In this document: in pieces, positions 54,852-63,909 of the stretch
How the letters are laid out: the number at the start of each line of letters is the position of its first letter
How positions within the stretch are numbered: position 1 is the first letter of the stretch
Origin: Pandoraea commovens
Lineage (GTDB): Bacteria; Pseudomonadota; Gammaproteobacteria; Burkholderiales; Burkholderiaceae
Assembly: GCF_902459615.1 (NCBI RefSeq)
Contig: NZ_CABPSA010000001.1
Location: 992,001 to 1,056,000, forward strand
Length of the DNA stretch: 64,000 nt
Direction: 5' to 3'
Made by a program: the position numbers and the translations under genes
Notes under the pieces: generated by a model
What the model saw: the letters and a program-made list of their open reading frames with translations, nothing else
Told to the model about the DNA's origin: nothing
The model's database searches: none

Positions 54852-55505
54852 ATGACTCTCCAAGCCAAACTGGACGCCTTCAAAGTCCAATTCGAATCAC
54901 AAGTTCCGCAGGCCGCCGTCGATGCCATGCACCGCGCCACCGATGAGCTGATTGCCACGGGCCAGGCCGAACGCGCCATCAAAACCGGAGACGTCGCACC
55001 GTCGTTCTCCTTGCCAGATGCGCTCGGCAACACCGTCGTGCTGTCGGAGCTGCTGGCCAAGGGGCCGGTGGTAGTGACCTTCTATCGCGGCGGCTGGTGC
55101 CCGTACTGCAAGCTGGATTTGACGGCGCTTGAAGAAGCCGCCGACCAGATTCGTGCCAAGGGTGCGTCGCTCGTCGTGATCTCGCCGCAGACGCCGGTCA
55201 ACAGCAAAAAGTCGACGCAGGAGCTGGGATTGAGCTTTCCGATCCTGAGCGATGCCAACGGCGACGTCTCGAACGCGTTCGGACTTCGCTTCCGCATGCC
55301 GGACTATCTGATCGAGACGTACAAGAGCTTCGGCGTTCAGCTGCCCGCGATCAATGGCGACGACAGTTGGACGTTGCCGATGCCGTCACGCTTCGTCATC
55401 GCGCAAGACGGCACCATCGCCTACGCCGAGATCAATCCGGACTACACGCAACGTCCGGAGCCCAGCGAGATGTATCCGGTACTCGACGCGTTGCCGCGCC
55501 AGTAA
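54852..55505 (+). CDS. Peroxiredoxin-like (AhpC/TSA) protein
   Basis: 217 aa thioredoxin-fold protein. FYRGGWCPYCKLDL carries Cys83 and Cys86; this WCPYC arrangement marks the peroxiredoxin-like subfamily rather than classical AhpC. N-terminal helical extension of about 45 residues. Likely cytoplasmic thiol reductase or peroxidase. GAGG lies about eight bases before the ATG. Divergent LysR gene next to it. Confidence 0.88.
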   Translation: MTLQAKLDAFKVQFESQVPQAAVDAMHRATDELIATGQAERAIKTGDVAPSFSLPDALGNTVVLSELLAKGPVVVTFYRGGWCPYCKLDLTALEEAADQIRAKGASLVVISPQTPVNSKKSTQELGLSFPILSDANGDVSNAFGLRFRMPDYLIETYKSFGVQLPAINGDDSWTLPMPSRFVIAQDGTIAYAEINPDYTQRPEPSEMYPVLDALPRQ

Positions 55506-56368
55506 CCCCGCACTCGGCTCGCCTGATTGCGGTCATGCGAGCCGATCATTTACTGCGCCAACGCCGCCGTGAAGTTCACGCATCGTCCCAGCGCCATACG
55601 CTCAGCAAACAGGGCCGCTTGCCCGGCGACATGCGCATTCGCCGGGCAGGCCGAAACGCCATGTCGTCGGTCGAACGGTCGCGTCTGCGCGACAGCCGTC
55701 GTGAGCGGGCACAGGTCTTTTGCGCCGATAGACACGGGCAGCTTGTCGACGGATGCCGTCCAACGGACGGCTCGCAAGCACGGGAACACAATCTCATCAT
55801 GATCTGAACTCAGAAAACCTCTGACTACGACACCCATCTTTCGCCTGCACGGCAGGCCGCACGTCCGGAGGCGACGACTTGAGCCTAGGTAAGCACCGGC
55901 GATCGCGAAAGCATCGCGTTCCGAATTGAATAATTGGCGGCGGCCAATAGTCGAGGCCTCACGCTTCAGACTGCGAGCATCTGCCGAACAATCTCATCCG
56001 GCGCGACGCCGACGCATGTAGAGAACCGCAGAAAAAAACGAACGGAAGTCTGGTTTTCGCTTCTGGCGCATCTGGCCCGGACATTTCTGCCAGCTACGTG
56101 CGTTCTTGTTCAATCGAACGTAATTCCGTTCTATATCGACACCGCCTTGCCGTCGAAAATCAAACTAAACGAGTCTTCGAAACATGGCGAAACGGCCATA
56201 TTCGCATCGGCGGCAATGCATAACATTTCACATTCGACCCAAGACGTCTGGCAACGCGAACGGTGTGTTTGGCGTTGGCAAACAATGGTGCCCCCAATCT
56301 GGCAGACAATGCCCCCTGCCGGAACTTGCGCATGCGTTCCCCCCAACGCATGCGCAGGGGGCAACCGG
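55506..56368. other. Gene-poor stretch
   Basis: 863 bases without a convincing gene. Open frames on both strands (for example 55550–55837 minus, 95 aa) have no known domain or good ribosome site. From about 55900 to 56300 the sequence is less GC-rich than its neighbours, which may mean acquired or decaying DNA. It ends in the nested hairpin at 56310–56363. Confidence 0.45.
56310..56363 (-). terminator. Large nested hairpin after the SDR gene
   Basis: Outer arms TGCCCCCTG (56310–56318) and CAGGGGGCA (56355–56363); inner arms GCGCATGCGTT (56328–56338) and AACGCATGCGC (56345–56355), all perfect, sharing one base. It starts 5 bases after the SDR stop on the minus strand. There is no long T run, so its role as a terminator is not certain. 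Confidence 0.65.
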
Positions 56369-56965
56369 TTACCAGACGCGATAGGTGCGCCCCGTGTGGA
56401 TACCTTCGACGCTGCGCCGGTAAGCCAGCGCCACACGACTGGCGTCGACCGATTCGAATCCGGGGAAGAACGGGCCGTACATGCCCTTCGACTCCGTCAC
56501 GATCGAAGGGCTCACGGCGTTGATACGAATACCGCGCGGCATCTCGCTGGCTGCTGCGAAAACGAACGCGTCCACAGCAGCATTCACGACCGTGGCATTG
56601 TTGCCCTGCGCAATCGGTTCGTGCGAACAAATACCACTGGTCAGCGTAATCGATCCGCCGTCTTCAAGATGGCGTTTGCCAATGAGTGCAACCCGAATCT
56701 GGCCCAGCAGTTTGCTTTGAAGACCCACATTGACTTGCGCGGGTGTCATGTCGTCGAACGCGCCGAAGAACATGTCTCCCGTCGCGGAAATGATCGCACC
56801 GACTTTACCGACTCGCTGGAACAAGGCGCTAACGCTTTCATCGCTGCCGATGTCGCATTGTTGGTCGCCGCACGTCTTCCCGACGGAAATGAGATCGTGA
56901 TGTTTCAGTTCCGCCATGACTGCCGTGCCGATGGTTCCCGTGCCACCCAATACCAGGATTTTCAT
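56369..56965 (-). CDS. Short SDR family oxidoreductase
   Basis: 198 aa, shorter than the classical SDR. MKILVLGGTGTIGTAV holds the glycine-rich nucleotide motif; ISATGDMFFGAFDDMT stands at the NNAG position, LTSGICSHEP gives the active-site Ser and RINAVSPSIVTES the post-active-site strand. The usual YxxxK appears as a degenerate NNATVVNAAVD, where Tyr and Lys are replaced, so catalysis is uncertain. GGAG lies upstream of ATG 56965. Divergent from the LysR gene, 100 bases apart. Confidence 0.8.
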   Translation of the reverse strand: MKILVLGGTGTIGTAVMAELKHHDLISVGKTCGDQQCDIGSDESVSALFQRVGKVGAIISATGDMFFGAFDDMTPAQVNVGLQSKLLGQIRVALIGKRHLEDGGSITLTSGICSHEPIAQGNNATVVNAAVDAFVFAAASEMPRGIRINAVSPSIVTESKGMYGPFFPGFESVDASRVALAYRRSVEGIHTGRTYRVW

Positions 56966-57065
56966 GATGATGTACTCCGCGTGAAAGGTGATGCGATTTT
57001 CAGCTTCGCTTTCACTCGGAACCAGTTGAATTGAGTTAGAACAGTGCAAACGTCGAGTTAAGCCA

Positions 57066-58049
57066 ATGGACCGCATCAGAGATATCGAGGCATTTGTCGC
57101 CGTCGTGGAAACGGGAACGTTCAGTGCCGCTGCCGACCGGCTGGGCGTGTCGTCGGTCATGATCGGCAAGCACATCGCCGCGTTGGAAACGAAGCTCAAT
57201 GCCCGACTCCTGAATCGCACCACGAGAAAGCAAAATCTCACCGACGCAGGCACGACATTCCTCCAACATGCTCGCGAGATCCTCCGTCAGGCCGCACTCG
57301 CACAGCAGAGCATCGAGCGGTTTCAGACGTTGCCGCAGGGGCGCATTCGCGTGTCGGCGCCCCACACGTTGGGGGCGACAGTCATCGCCCCCCTGCTCGC
57401 AAGGTACTCGCGCGAGCACCGTGGGGTACACGTAGAGCTGGTGCTGAACAACGAGCGTGTCGACCTGATCGAGGACCGATTCGACCTCGCCGTTCGCATC
57501 GGGCCGCTCGCCGATTCGCGGCTCATTGCGCGTCCCATTCAGCCATACCAGATGGTGATTTGCGGCTCGCCGGAATACCTTCGCCAATCGGGTGTGCCGC
57601 GCACGCTCGTCGACCTCGCGACCCACCGCTGTCTCGGACATCTCGCACTGCGCTCACGATTCCGGTGGCATGTCGACGGCGAGGAAATCATGTGGCCGGA
57701 TACGGCCACCTTCACGTCGAATGACGGCCACGCGCTACGCTCGGCTGCGCTGGAGGGAGCGGGCTTACTGCTGCAACCGGAAGTGCTCGTAGCACAGGAC
57801 ATTGCGCAGGGGCGTCTGGTGCAGGTGCTCGGCGACGTTCTGCCGCCCCCGCGCCCCGCCCATCTGGTCTACCTCGAAGACGGCGGCCCGCGCCCGAAGC
57901 TGACCGGTCTCGTCAACCTCATTCTCGACGCCATCGGCCTGCCAACAGGCGACCGAACCCCGGCCATTTCCTCAGACTACGCGGTGAAGCGGGAAAGCGC
58001 ACACAGAACGGTATCTTCCACCGTGTCGCCGCAGCTCTCGCACGCCTGA
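57066..58049 (+). CDS. LysR family transcriptional regulator
   Basis: 327 aa. N-terminal winged helix (IEAFVAVVETGTFSAAADRLGVSSVMIGKHIAALE) followed by the effector domain of the CrgA/AaeR group (RIRVSAPHTLGA…, LEDGGPRPK near the end). Divergent from the SDR gene, which it probably regulates. 36 bases separate it from the response regulator downstream. Confidence 0.93.
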   Translation: MDRIRDIEAFVAVVETGTFSAAADRLGVSSVMIGKHIAALETKLNARLLNRTTRKQNLTDAGTTFLQHAREILRQAALAQQSIERFQTLPQGRIRVSAPHTLGATVIAPLLARYSREHRGVHVELVLNNERVDLIEDRFDLAVRIGPLADSRLIARPIQPYQMVICGSPEYLRQSGVPRTLVDLATHRCLGHLALRSRFRWHVDGEEIMWPDTATFTSNDGHALRSAALEGAGLLLQPEVLVAQDIAQGRLVQVLGDVLPPPRPAHLVYLEDGGPRPKLTGLVNLILDAIGLPTGDRTPAISSDYAVKRESAHRTVSSTVSPQLSHA

Positions 58050-58085
58050 ACTCGTCAGCCATCTCAAAATCGCCAGAGGACCATC

Positions 58086-58757
58086 ATGCCGCCGGACACG
58101 TTGAAGGTTTCCGACAATCGCGCAGACGGGCCAACGCCCGGCATCGTCTACGTTGTCGACGATGACGCCGGCGTGCGACGAGCTCTTGCGACACTGATGC
58201 GATCGGTTGACCTGCAGGTTGAGACGTTCGCCTCCGCGCAGGACTTCCTTGCGTACGCCCGCCCGGACCTGCCGAGCTGCCTTGTCCTGGATGTACGGCT
58301 GCGCGGCACCAACGGGCTGACGTTTCATCGAGACATCGTGCATAGCGGCATCAAGCTGCCGGTGGTATTCATCACCGGGCACGGCGACATCGAAATGTCC
58401 GTGAAGGCGATGAAAGGCGGCGCGGCAGACTTCTTTGCCAAGCCCTTTCGCGATCAGGACATGATCGACGCCATCACGCAGGCATTGGTGAAAGACCGCG
58501 CACGGATCGCCGACGAATCGAGCCGCTCGACGCTCAGGTTGCTCTACGAATCGCTGTCGACGCGAGAAAAAGAGGTGATGACCTATGTGCTCAGCGGTCT
58601 GCTGAACAAACAGATCGCAGCGCAAATGGGACTGAGCGAAATTACCGTCAAAGTGCACAGAGGGCAGCTCATGCGAAAAATGCTCGCCCGCTCGATCCCG
58701 GATCTCGTTCGCAAGGCCGAACTGTTAGGCGTGCAGGCGTTCAACCCTGCCCCCTAA
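58086..58757 (+). CDS. FixJ/NarL-type response regulator
   Basis: 223 aa. Receiver domain (about 18–135) with acidic pocket VDDDAG, phospho-acceptor Asp69 (LVLDVRL), Thr97 and Lys119 (AKPF), then a LuxR-type helix-turn-helix (about 155–215, LSTREKEVMTYVLSGLLNKQIAAQM…VKVHRGQLM). Typical of FixJ/TodT/NodW. GAGGACCATC precedes the ATG. Convergent with the second response regulator; both probably take phosphate from the adjacent hybrid-free kinase. Confidence 0.93.
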   Translation: MPPDTLKVSDNRADGPTPGIVYVVDDDAGVRRALATLMRSVDLQVETFASAQDFLAYARPDLPSCLVLDVRLRGTNGLTFHRDIVHSGIKLPVVFITGHGDIEMSVKAMKGGAADFFAKPFRDQDMIDAITQALVKDRARIADESSRSTLRLLYESLSTREKEVMTYVLSGLLNKQIAAQMGLSEITVKVHRGQLMRKMLARSIPDLVRKAELLGVQAFNPAP

Positions 58758-58760
58758 CCG

Positions 58761-59141
58761 TTACCCTGCCAGTGGCGAGCCAATGGCCACCGAGAGCCAG
58801 TGTGTCATCTCGCGCGCCAGAAACGGCTTGGGAAGCAACACGAGCGCACCGTTTGTGGTGGTCTTCGCTGCGACGGCAGGCGTCGCGTAGGCCGTGATGA
58901 AAATTGTGGGCGGGTTCAGTCCGTCGGCAATCAGTTGCTCATGAAGTTCGACGCCAGACATTCCCGGCATACGAATGTCAGAAACGAGGCAAGCGGTCGC
59001 ACTGGCCTCCCCCGACGCGAGGAATGCTTCTGCCGACGCGAACAGATGCGCGTCGAGGCCCAACGATCTGACCAGACTTGCGAGGGCGCTCCGGACCGCA
59101 CGGTCATCGTCGACAATGGCCACGACTGGGGTCGTCTGCAA
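58761..59141 (-). CDS. Single-domain response regulator
   Basis: 126 aa consisting of a receiver domain only: VDDDRAV (acidic pocket 11–13), Asp55 (LVSDIRMPG), Thr83 in FITAYAT and Lys105 in LPKPF. There is no output domain, so it may act by protein contact or as a phosphate sink. The start is TTG at 59141 with GGGAGC seven bases upstream; longer in-frame versions add unrelated residues. It follows the kinase gene by 116 bases on the same strand. Confidence 0.87.
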   Translation of the reverse strand: MQTTPVVAIVDDDRAVRSALASLVRSLGLDAHLFASAEAFLASGEASATACLVSDIRMPGMSGVELHEQLIADGLNPPTIFITAYATPAVAAKTTTNGALVLLPKPFLAREMTHWLSVAIGSPLAG

Positions 59142-59257
59142 AATAGGGCTCCCTTGGATGGGGAGAATGTGGTGTCTTCCGTCCCCGGTATTGTCAGCGT
59201 AGTGTAAGTTTGCCGCGAGCGCGATGATACAAACGTATAACCGGGGACGAGGTGGGC

Positions 59258-61093
59258 TCACGCAATGGACGGGCAAGGTAATACCAGCGTGAACGTCGCC
59301 CCTTCAGGGCCCGCGCCGCCTGAATGTCCAATACGAACCGAGCCGCCGTGCGACTCCACAATGGAGCGGCAAATCGCGAGCCCCATTCCCATGCCGTTGG
59401 GTTTCGTCGTGAAGAACGCATCGAAGAGTCTGGGCACATCGTCGTTGGCGATTCCAGGGCCGGTATCGCGTACGGAAATGCTGACCCTATCGTCCCCGGC
59501 GCGTTGCGCGGTAATCGACAGCTGCCGCGGTCCCGACTGAGACGCCATCGCTTGTATCGCATTGGTCGACAGGTTGACCATGACCTGCTGAAGCTGAACG
59601 GCGTCTCCCCAAACCGTCAACGGTTCGTCAGCGAGATGGAGCTTGAGCAATACACCGTGCTCGTCGAGCTCGGAGCGAACCATCACACACGCTTCGCGGA
59701 CAAGCCGCCCGACGTCAACCGGCTGTGCTTCGGGCGGCGCGCCCTTCATCAGACGCCGCACGCGCTGAACGATGTCGGCTGCACGGTTGCTCTCCTCGGC
59801 GATCTGCGTGACACACCCTTCGACCTCGGCGAGATTGGGCGGCACGCGGTGCAGCCATCGAAGGCAGGCCTCGGCGTTCGTCGCAACCGCCGCAAGCGGC
59901 TGACCGATCTCGTGTGCGATCGACGCGCTCAGTTCGGCAAGCGAGGTCATGCGGCTCGTCTTCGCGAGGTCGGCCTGCGCCACACGTAGTCTCGCGGCCG
60001 TCTCTCTGGCTTCCGTCACATCCATGACAGCGCCGATGAACTGACGCCCCTCGACTTGTCCCGACGCTTCACGCGCGACGACATGCAAATACTTGGTCCG
60101 GCCGTCCGGTAGCATAATGCGATGCTCGATATCGAAGCAGTCGTCATGGTCCGCGACGCGCCTGAGCATCGATTCGAACACTGCCAGATCGTCAGCATGG
60201 ATTCTGCTTCGCACAAAGGCCAGACTGGGCGGCACGTCGGGTGAGATCTCAAAGATCTCGTACGCCTGCGCTGACCAGAACAACGCCCCGGTTTCCACGT
60301 TCCAGCCGAAACTGCCCGTCCGGCTCAGGCGTTGCGCTTCCTCCAGATATTGCGCCTGAATGCGATGCAGTCGCGCCTCGGCCTGCTTCCGGCGCGTGAT
60401 GTTGTTGTTCGTCTCGAGCGTTCCCGAGAATCGCCCGTGCGCATCGCGTTGCATCGCCCATCGGCTGGCCACGGTGACCCGGGTGCCGTCGCGCTTGACA
60501 TGAGTCAGCTCCCCCTCCCATTCGCCGCTTGCAAGAAAGGTTGCTTGAATCGCGTCAATGGGCGCGGGGAATTCTGTTTTCAGCAGGTCTTGAGCGCGTC
60601 GCCCGAGCGCTTCGTCGCGACGCCATCCATAGAGTTGCTCTGCGGCGTGATTCCAGTACGTGACGACGTCATCGGGATCGCGGACGAAGACGGTATCGTG
60701 CGTGAGGTCGAGCAACCGCGCATGATCGCGCTGAAGCCGCTCGGCATCCCGGATTCTGCGCACCAGCGACGTGACGAGCAGCGAGCAGGTCATGAATGTG
60801 ACCAGCGGAATATAGTCGATCGACTTGTCGATCCGGAAGCTGAAGATCGGCGGCGTGAAATAGACATTCAGAAGCAGCGCCGCCGTGACCGAGAACAGCA
60901 GCGACGAAACGAAACTATCCAGATAAGACAACGCAACGATCAGCAGGAGCATCGTGAAGCCTGTCGTCGCGAGACGCAAATGCAATGACAACGCGATCCA
61001 CGCAATCGCGCAAAGCGCTGCGCACCCGACGATCCAGAGCGGCAACAGATAACCCATCCGGCTTCGGTGTCGAGAGGATCCCAGACTTTTCAC
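59258..61093 (-). CDS. PAS-domain sensor histidine kinase (FixL-like) with DUF4118 membrane part
   Basis: 611 aa. Four N-terminal membrane helices with NVYFTPPIFSFRI (about 76–88) are of the DUF4118 (KdpD-type) kind. Then two PAS domains (about 123–240 and 250–370), HisKA with the phospho-His at 394 (SIAHEIGQPL) and HATPase with N box Asn507 and DTGPG from 543. The HEIGQPL form is shared with FixL/TodS/DctB kinases. No heme motif was recognised in the PAS domains. GTG start at 61093 with GGAGG seven bases before. Two inverted repeats lie upstream. Confidence 0.93.
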   Translation of the reverse strand: MKSLGSSRHRSRMGYLLPLWIVGCAALCAIAWIALSLHLRLATTGFTMLLLIVALSYLDSFVSSLLFSVTAALLLNVYFTPPIFSFRIDKSIDYIPLVTFMTCSLLVTSLVRRIRDAERLQRDHARLLDLTHDTVFVRDPDDVVTYWNHAAEQLYGWRRDEALGRRAQDLLKTEFPAPIDAIQATFLASGEWEGELTHVKRDGTRVTVASRWAMQRDAHGRFSGTLETNNNITRRKQAEARLHRIQAQYLEEAQRLSRTGSFGWNVETGALFWSAQAYEIFEISPDVPPSLAFVRSRIHADDLAVFESMLRRVADHDDCFDIEHRIMLPDGRTKYLHVVAREASGQVEGRQFIGAVMDVTEARETAARLRVAQADLAKTSRMTSLAELSASIAHEIGQPLAAVATNAEACLRWLHRVPPNLAEVEGCVTQIAEESNRAADIVQRVRRLMKGAPPEAQPVDVGRLVREACVMVRSELDEHGVLLKLHLADEPLTVWGDAVQLQQVMVNLSTNAIQAMASQSGPRQLSITAQRAGDDRVSISVRDTGPGIANDDVPRLFDAFFTTKPNGMGMGLAICRSIVESHGGSVRIGHSGGAGPEGATFTLVLPCPSIA

Positions 61094-61132
61094 AACCGTC
61101 CTCCAAAAAGGATCGGACCGCCTCCGGTTTTC

Positions 61133-61159
61133 TCATTGAAAACCTTTCGTTTTCAATGA
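61133..61159. promoter_or_regulatory. Perfect 27-bp inverted repeat upstream of the kinase gene
   Basis: TCATTGAAAAC-CTTTC-GTTTTCAATGA: 11-bp perfect arms with a 5-base loop, 40 bases before the kinase start. Operator or leader hairpin. Confidence 0.7.
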
Positions 61160-61181
61160 CCTGGACGTCAATTTCTACACT

Positions 61182-61195
61182 TATACACTGGTATA
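61182..61195. promoter_or_regulatory. TATAC-N4-GTATA dyad upstream of the kinase gene
   Basis: TATACACTGGTATA, about 90 bases before the kinase start and 22 bases past the long inverted repeat. A possible second regulator site in the divergent promoter region of the kinase and DUF3331 genes. Confidence 0.45.
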
Positions 61196-61390
61196 GCGCG
61201 ATTCAGAATATGGCTAATCGCTAACCCTGAGCGCGCTTCATTACCGAATATTGCAACTCGTCGACACCTTATACGGACGGATAGTCGGACGATGCAAAAG
61301 CGCTATCGCGATACCCCACCGTAGAGTGGATTCGCCCCGCCCGGTCCCCTACGCTTGAATCACATCGGGACGCAATGCGAGAGGGCGAAA

Positions 61391-61813
61391 ATGTTAAGCA
61401 CAGTCGGTGAACACGGGTCTGATCCCTGGTCGAGCACGCTAGCCGCACTCGAACGTTTCTCGATGATGCCGGAATCCTCCCCCCGCCTGCCCAAGCGGCT
61501 CGCCGCGACACGCAACGTGTCGCGTAGCGGTGCAGTGCACACCTCACACACCTCCGTCTCCATCGAGCTCATCGAACGGCTACCCAATTCGTTCGTGACC
61601 TTGTCCTGGCACGACCCAACACGCTGCAATTACGAAGAGCAGCTCTGGGCCCCGACATCGGCGCACCGCTCCGGCCGGTGCGCGCTGACCGGCCAGCGCT
61701 TTCGCGCAGGCGCACGCGTCTACATGCCGCGTACGCATCGCAAGACGCCGCCGCTCAACGCGCGCGCCATGATCCTCGCATCGGCACTAGATCATGTCAG
61801 CGAACGCGACTAA
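61391..61813 (+). CDS. DUF3331 protein
   Basis: 140 aa. The C-terminal half (VTLSWHDPTRCNYEEQLW, then SGRCALTGQRFRAGARVYMPR and the end NARAMILASAL) is the DUF3331 pattern, a family nearly limited to Burkholderiaceae with unknown function; the conserved Cys and Arg may form a small binding module. GAGAGGG precedes ATG 61391. Divergent from the kinase gene. Confidence 0.75.
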   Translation: MLSTVGEHGSDPWSSTLAALERFSMMPESSPRLPKRLAATRNVSRSGAVHTSHTSVSIELIERLPNSFVTLSWHDPTRCNYEEQLWAPTSAHRSGRCALTGQRFRAGARVYMPRTHRKTPPLNARAMILASALDHVSERD

Positions 61814-62013
61814 GCCCGCACCGACGCCTAGCGGCGGTCAGCCCCACAACCGATATGCGCAGGCATTGTCGCGCCCGGAGCGTCAAAGCGTATCCCCGCA
61901 GCGTGTTTATTCCACAGATCGCCACAGTCATACTTTCGACCATTCTGGCGTAGGCCCATGTGCGAAAAGCACGCCTGTACGCCGCAATAGTCAATTCATT
62001 CTGGGCATCTGCG

Positions 62014-62703
62014 ATGTTGACACGGCAAATCATTCATTCCGGAGAGTATCTGGAGCAATTCGAGTCGCTTCCGAATCGCTGGACGATCGAGCGCATCGAA
62101 CAATCGCTGAACGACACCATGGCCGCACGCGGCATGCCCAACGAGGTCTGGATCTTCGGGTACGGCTCGCTGATATGGAATCCGATGGTGCAGTTCGACC
62201 GGCGTCGGGTCGCCACACTCGACGGTTGGCATCGCGCGTTCTGCCTGAAGATGGTCGCCGGTCGGGGCAACCCGGAGCGCCCAGGTCGCATGCTTGCGCT
62301 GCGTCCGGGCGGGCAAACACAAGGTCTGGCCTTCCGGCTCGCGGCCGCATCGCTGGCCGAAGAACTGCAAGTCGTATGGGTTCGGGAAATGATCCTCGGG
62401 TCATACCGACCGACGTGGGTGACATTGCAATTGGACGACGGCACGCGCGTCGAGGCCGTCGCTTTCGTAGCGGACGAGAGCAGCGAGCAATACGAGGGCG
62501 ACGCTTCCGTGTCGGTGGCGGCCCCCCTGATTCGCGAGGCGACGGGCCAGTTCGGCAGCAACGCCGACTACCTTTTCAACCTTCGAACGGCATTGCACGC
62601 ATGGCAGCTCCGCGACCCCTACATCAACGCATTGATCGCGGAGATCGAGCGTCCGGCACATGAGGCGGCCGACCGCTCCTCGGCCGCCGGGGATTCGCGG
62701 TAA
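62014..62703 (+). CDS. chaC: Glutathione-specific gamma-glutamylcyclotransferase (ChaC type)
   Basis: 229 aa. Cleaves glutathione to 5-oxoproline and Cys-Gly (EC 4.3.2.7) in the cytoplasm. VWIFGYGSLIWNP is the signature substrate loop; the catalytic Glu is probably in the SSEQYEG segment. Length fits bacterial ChaC (about 230). I start at MLTRQIIHSG; a GTG at 61960 is an alternative. A LysR gene follows by 38 bases on the same strand. Confidence 0.9.
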   Translation: MLTRQIIHSGEYLEQFESLPNRWTIERIEQSLNDTMAARGMPNEVWIFGYGSLIWNPMVQFDRRRVATLDGWHRAFCLKMVAGRGNPERPGRMLALRPGGQTQGLAFRLAAASLAEELQVVWVREMILGSYRPTWVTLQLDDGTRVEAVAFVADESSEQYEGDASVSVAAPLIREATGQFGSNADYLFNLRTALHAWQLRDPYINALIAEIERPAHEAADRSSAAGDSR

Positions 62704-62741
62704 CGGCACATGCGCTATCGAAATACTCGTGAGTGAGCATC

Positions 62742-63821
62742 ATGGACAAACTTCAGGCAATGCTGGTGTTTACGAAAGTGGTCGAAACGAAGAGCTTCGC
62801 GGGCGCTGCGGACTCGCTGTCCATGAACCGCTCGTCGGTAACGACGATGATTCAGCAGCTCGAAGCGTATCTGAAGGTCGGCTTGCTCAATCGAACGACG
62901 CGCCGCATCAGTGTGACACCGGACGGTGCGTCCTATTACGAACGCTGCGTGCGGGTGCTCGCCGAAATCGAAGAAACGGAAAGCTCGTTCTCTGCCATCT
63001 CCATTCCGAGAGGCCGACTGACCGTCGACGTGCCTGGCACGCTTGGCCGGCTGCTTCTGGTGCCCGCGCTCGACGAATTTCACCGGCGCTATCCCGACAT
63101 CGATCTCATGCTGGGCGTGGGTGACCGTCACGTCGATCTGGTGCAAGACAGCATCGACTGCGCCATTCGTATCGGACAGCTTCAGGATTCGACACTGGTC
63201 GCCCGGCGCATCGGCGCGGCAGCATTCGTGACCGTCGCCAGTCCCGGCTATCTGAAGGCCTATGGCACGCCGTCGACCGTCGACGATCTGGGCCGGCACG
63301 TCGCGGTCAACTACTTCTCCAACGGCCGCATTCTGCAAATGGACTTTCTCGTGGACGGTCAGGCCATCGAAACCCGCCTGCCGTCGCACCTTGCCGCGAA
63401 CGATGGCGACGCCTACCTGCAATGCGGATTGCGCGGACTAGGACTGATTCAGGTGCCTCGCTTCCTGGCGCAGTCGCACATCGATGCGGGCGATCTGGTC
63501 GAGGTGCTACCTGCATTTCGCCCGGTACCGCTGCCGGTCTCCGTCGTTTATCCGCAAAACCGGCACCTGTCGCCCAAAGTGCGCGCTTTTGCCGAATGGG
63601 TGACGGAACTAGCAAACAAATGCCCGCTGCTCAGTAGCGACAATATCCACCCTTCCGAATTGGCACCCTCCAAAGCAAAACGCGTGACGTCGATCATGCG
63701 CCGCTCAGCGGTACCGGATTCGAACGGTGTGAACGACCCGGACGATGAACTGCCAGAGCTTCGCAATGACGGTTCGCACAGCGTTCGATTCGGAAATTCC
63801 GAATTGTCCTATCGCGAGTAG
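62742..63821 (+). CDS. LysR family transcriptional regulator
   Basis: 359 aa. N-terminal winged helix (MLVFTKVVETKSFAGAADSLSMNRSSVTTMIQQLE) and effector domain of the CrgA group. About 60 residues extend beyond the usual end (after PLLSSDN), rich in Ser, Asp and Asn and without known similarity; this is longer than the common 300 aa. Start taken at MDKLQAMLVF; a GTG nine bases earlier is possible. Confidence 0.9.
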   Translation: MDKLQAMLVFTKVVETKSFAGAADSLSMNRSSVTTMIQQLEAYLKVGLLNRTTRRISVTPDGASYYERCVRVLAEIEETESSFSAISIPRGRLTVDVPGTLGRLLLVPALDEFHRRYPDIDLMLGVGDRHVDLVQDSIDCAIRIGQLQDSTLVARRIGAAAFVTVASPGYLKAYGTPSTVDDLGRHVAVNYFSNGRILQMDFLVDGQAIETRLPSHLAANDGDAYLQCGLRGLGLIQVPRFLAQSHIDAGDLVEVLPAFRPVPLPVSVVYPQNRHLSPKVRAFAEWVTELANKCPLLSSDNIHPSELAPSKAKRVTSIMRRSAVPDSNGVNDPDDELPELRNDGSHSVRFGNSELSYRE

Positions 63822-63909
63822 ACGGTTTATCGGAAGCATCGTTCTACGGACAATGGCGCTCGCACGCACTCAGCGAGTGTGCGACCGGCAACCTTAGTCC
63901 CGAAATGCA

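Noticed and set aside
55550-55837. 95-codon minus-strand frame in the gene-poor stretch
   Set aside because: No similarity recognised and no ribosome site; kept only as part of the gene-poor region.
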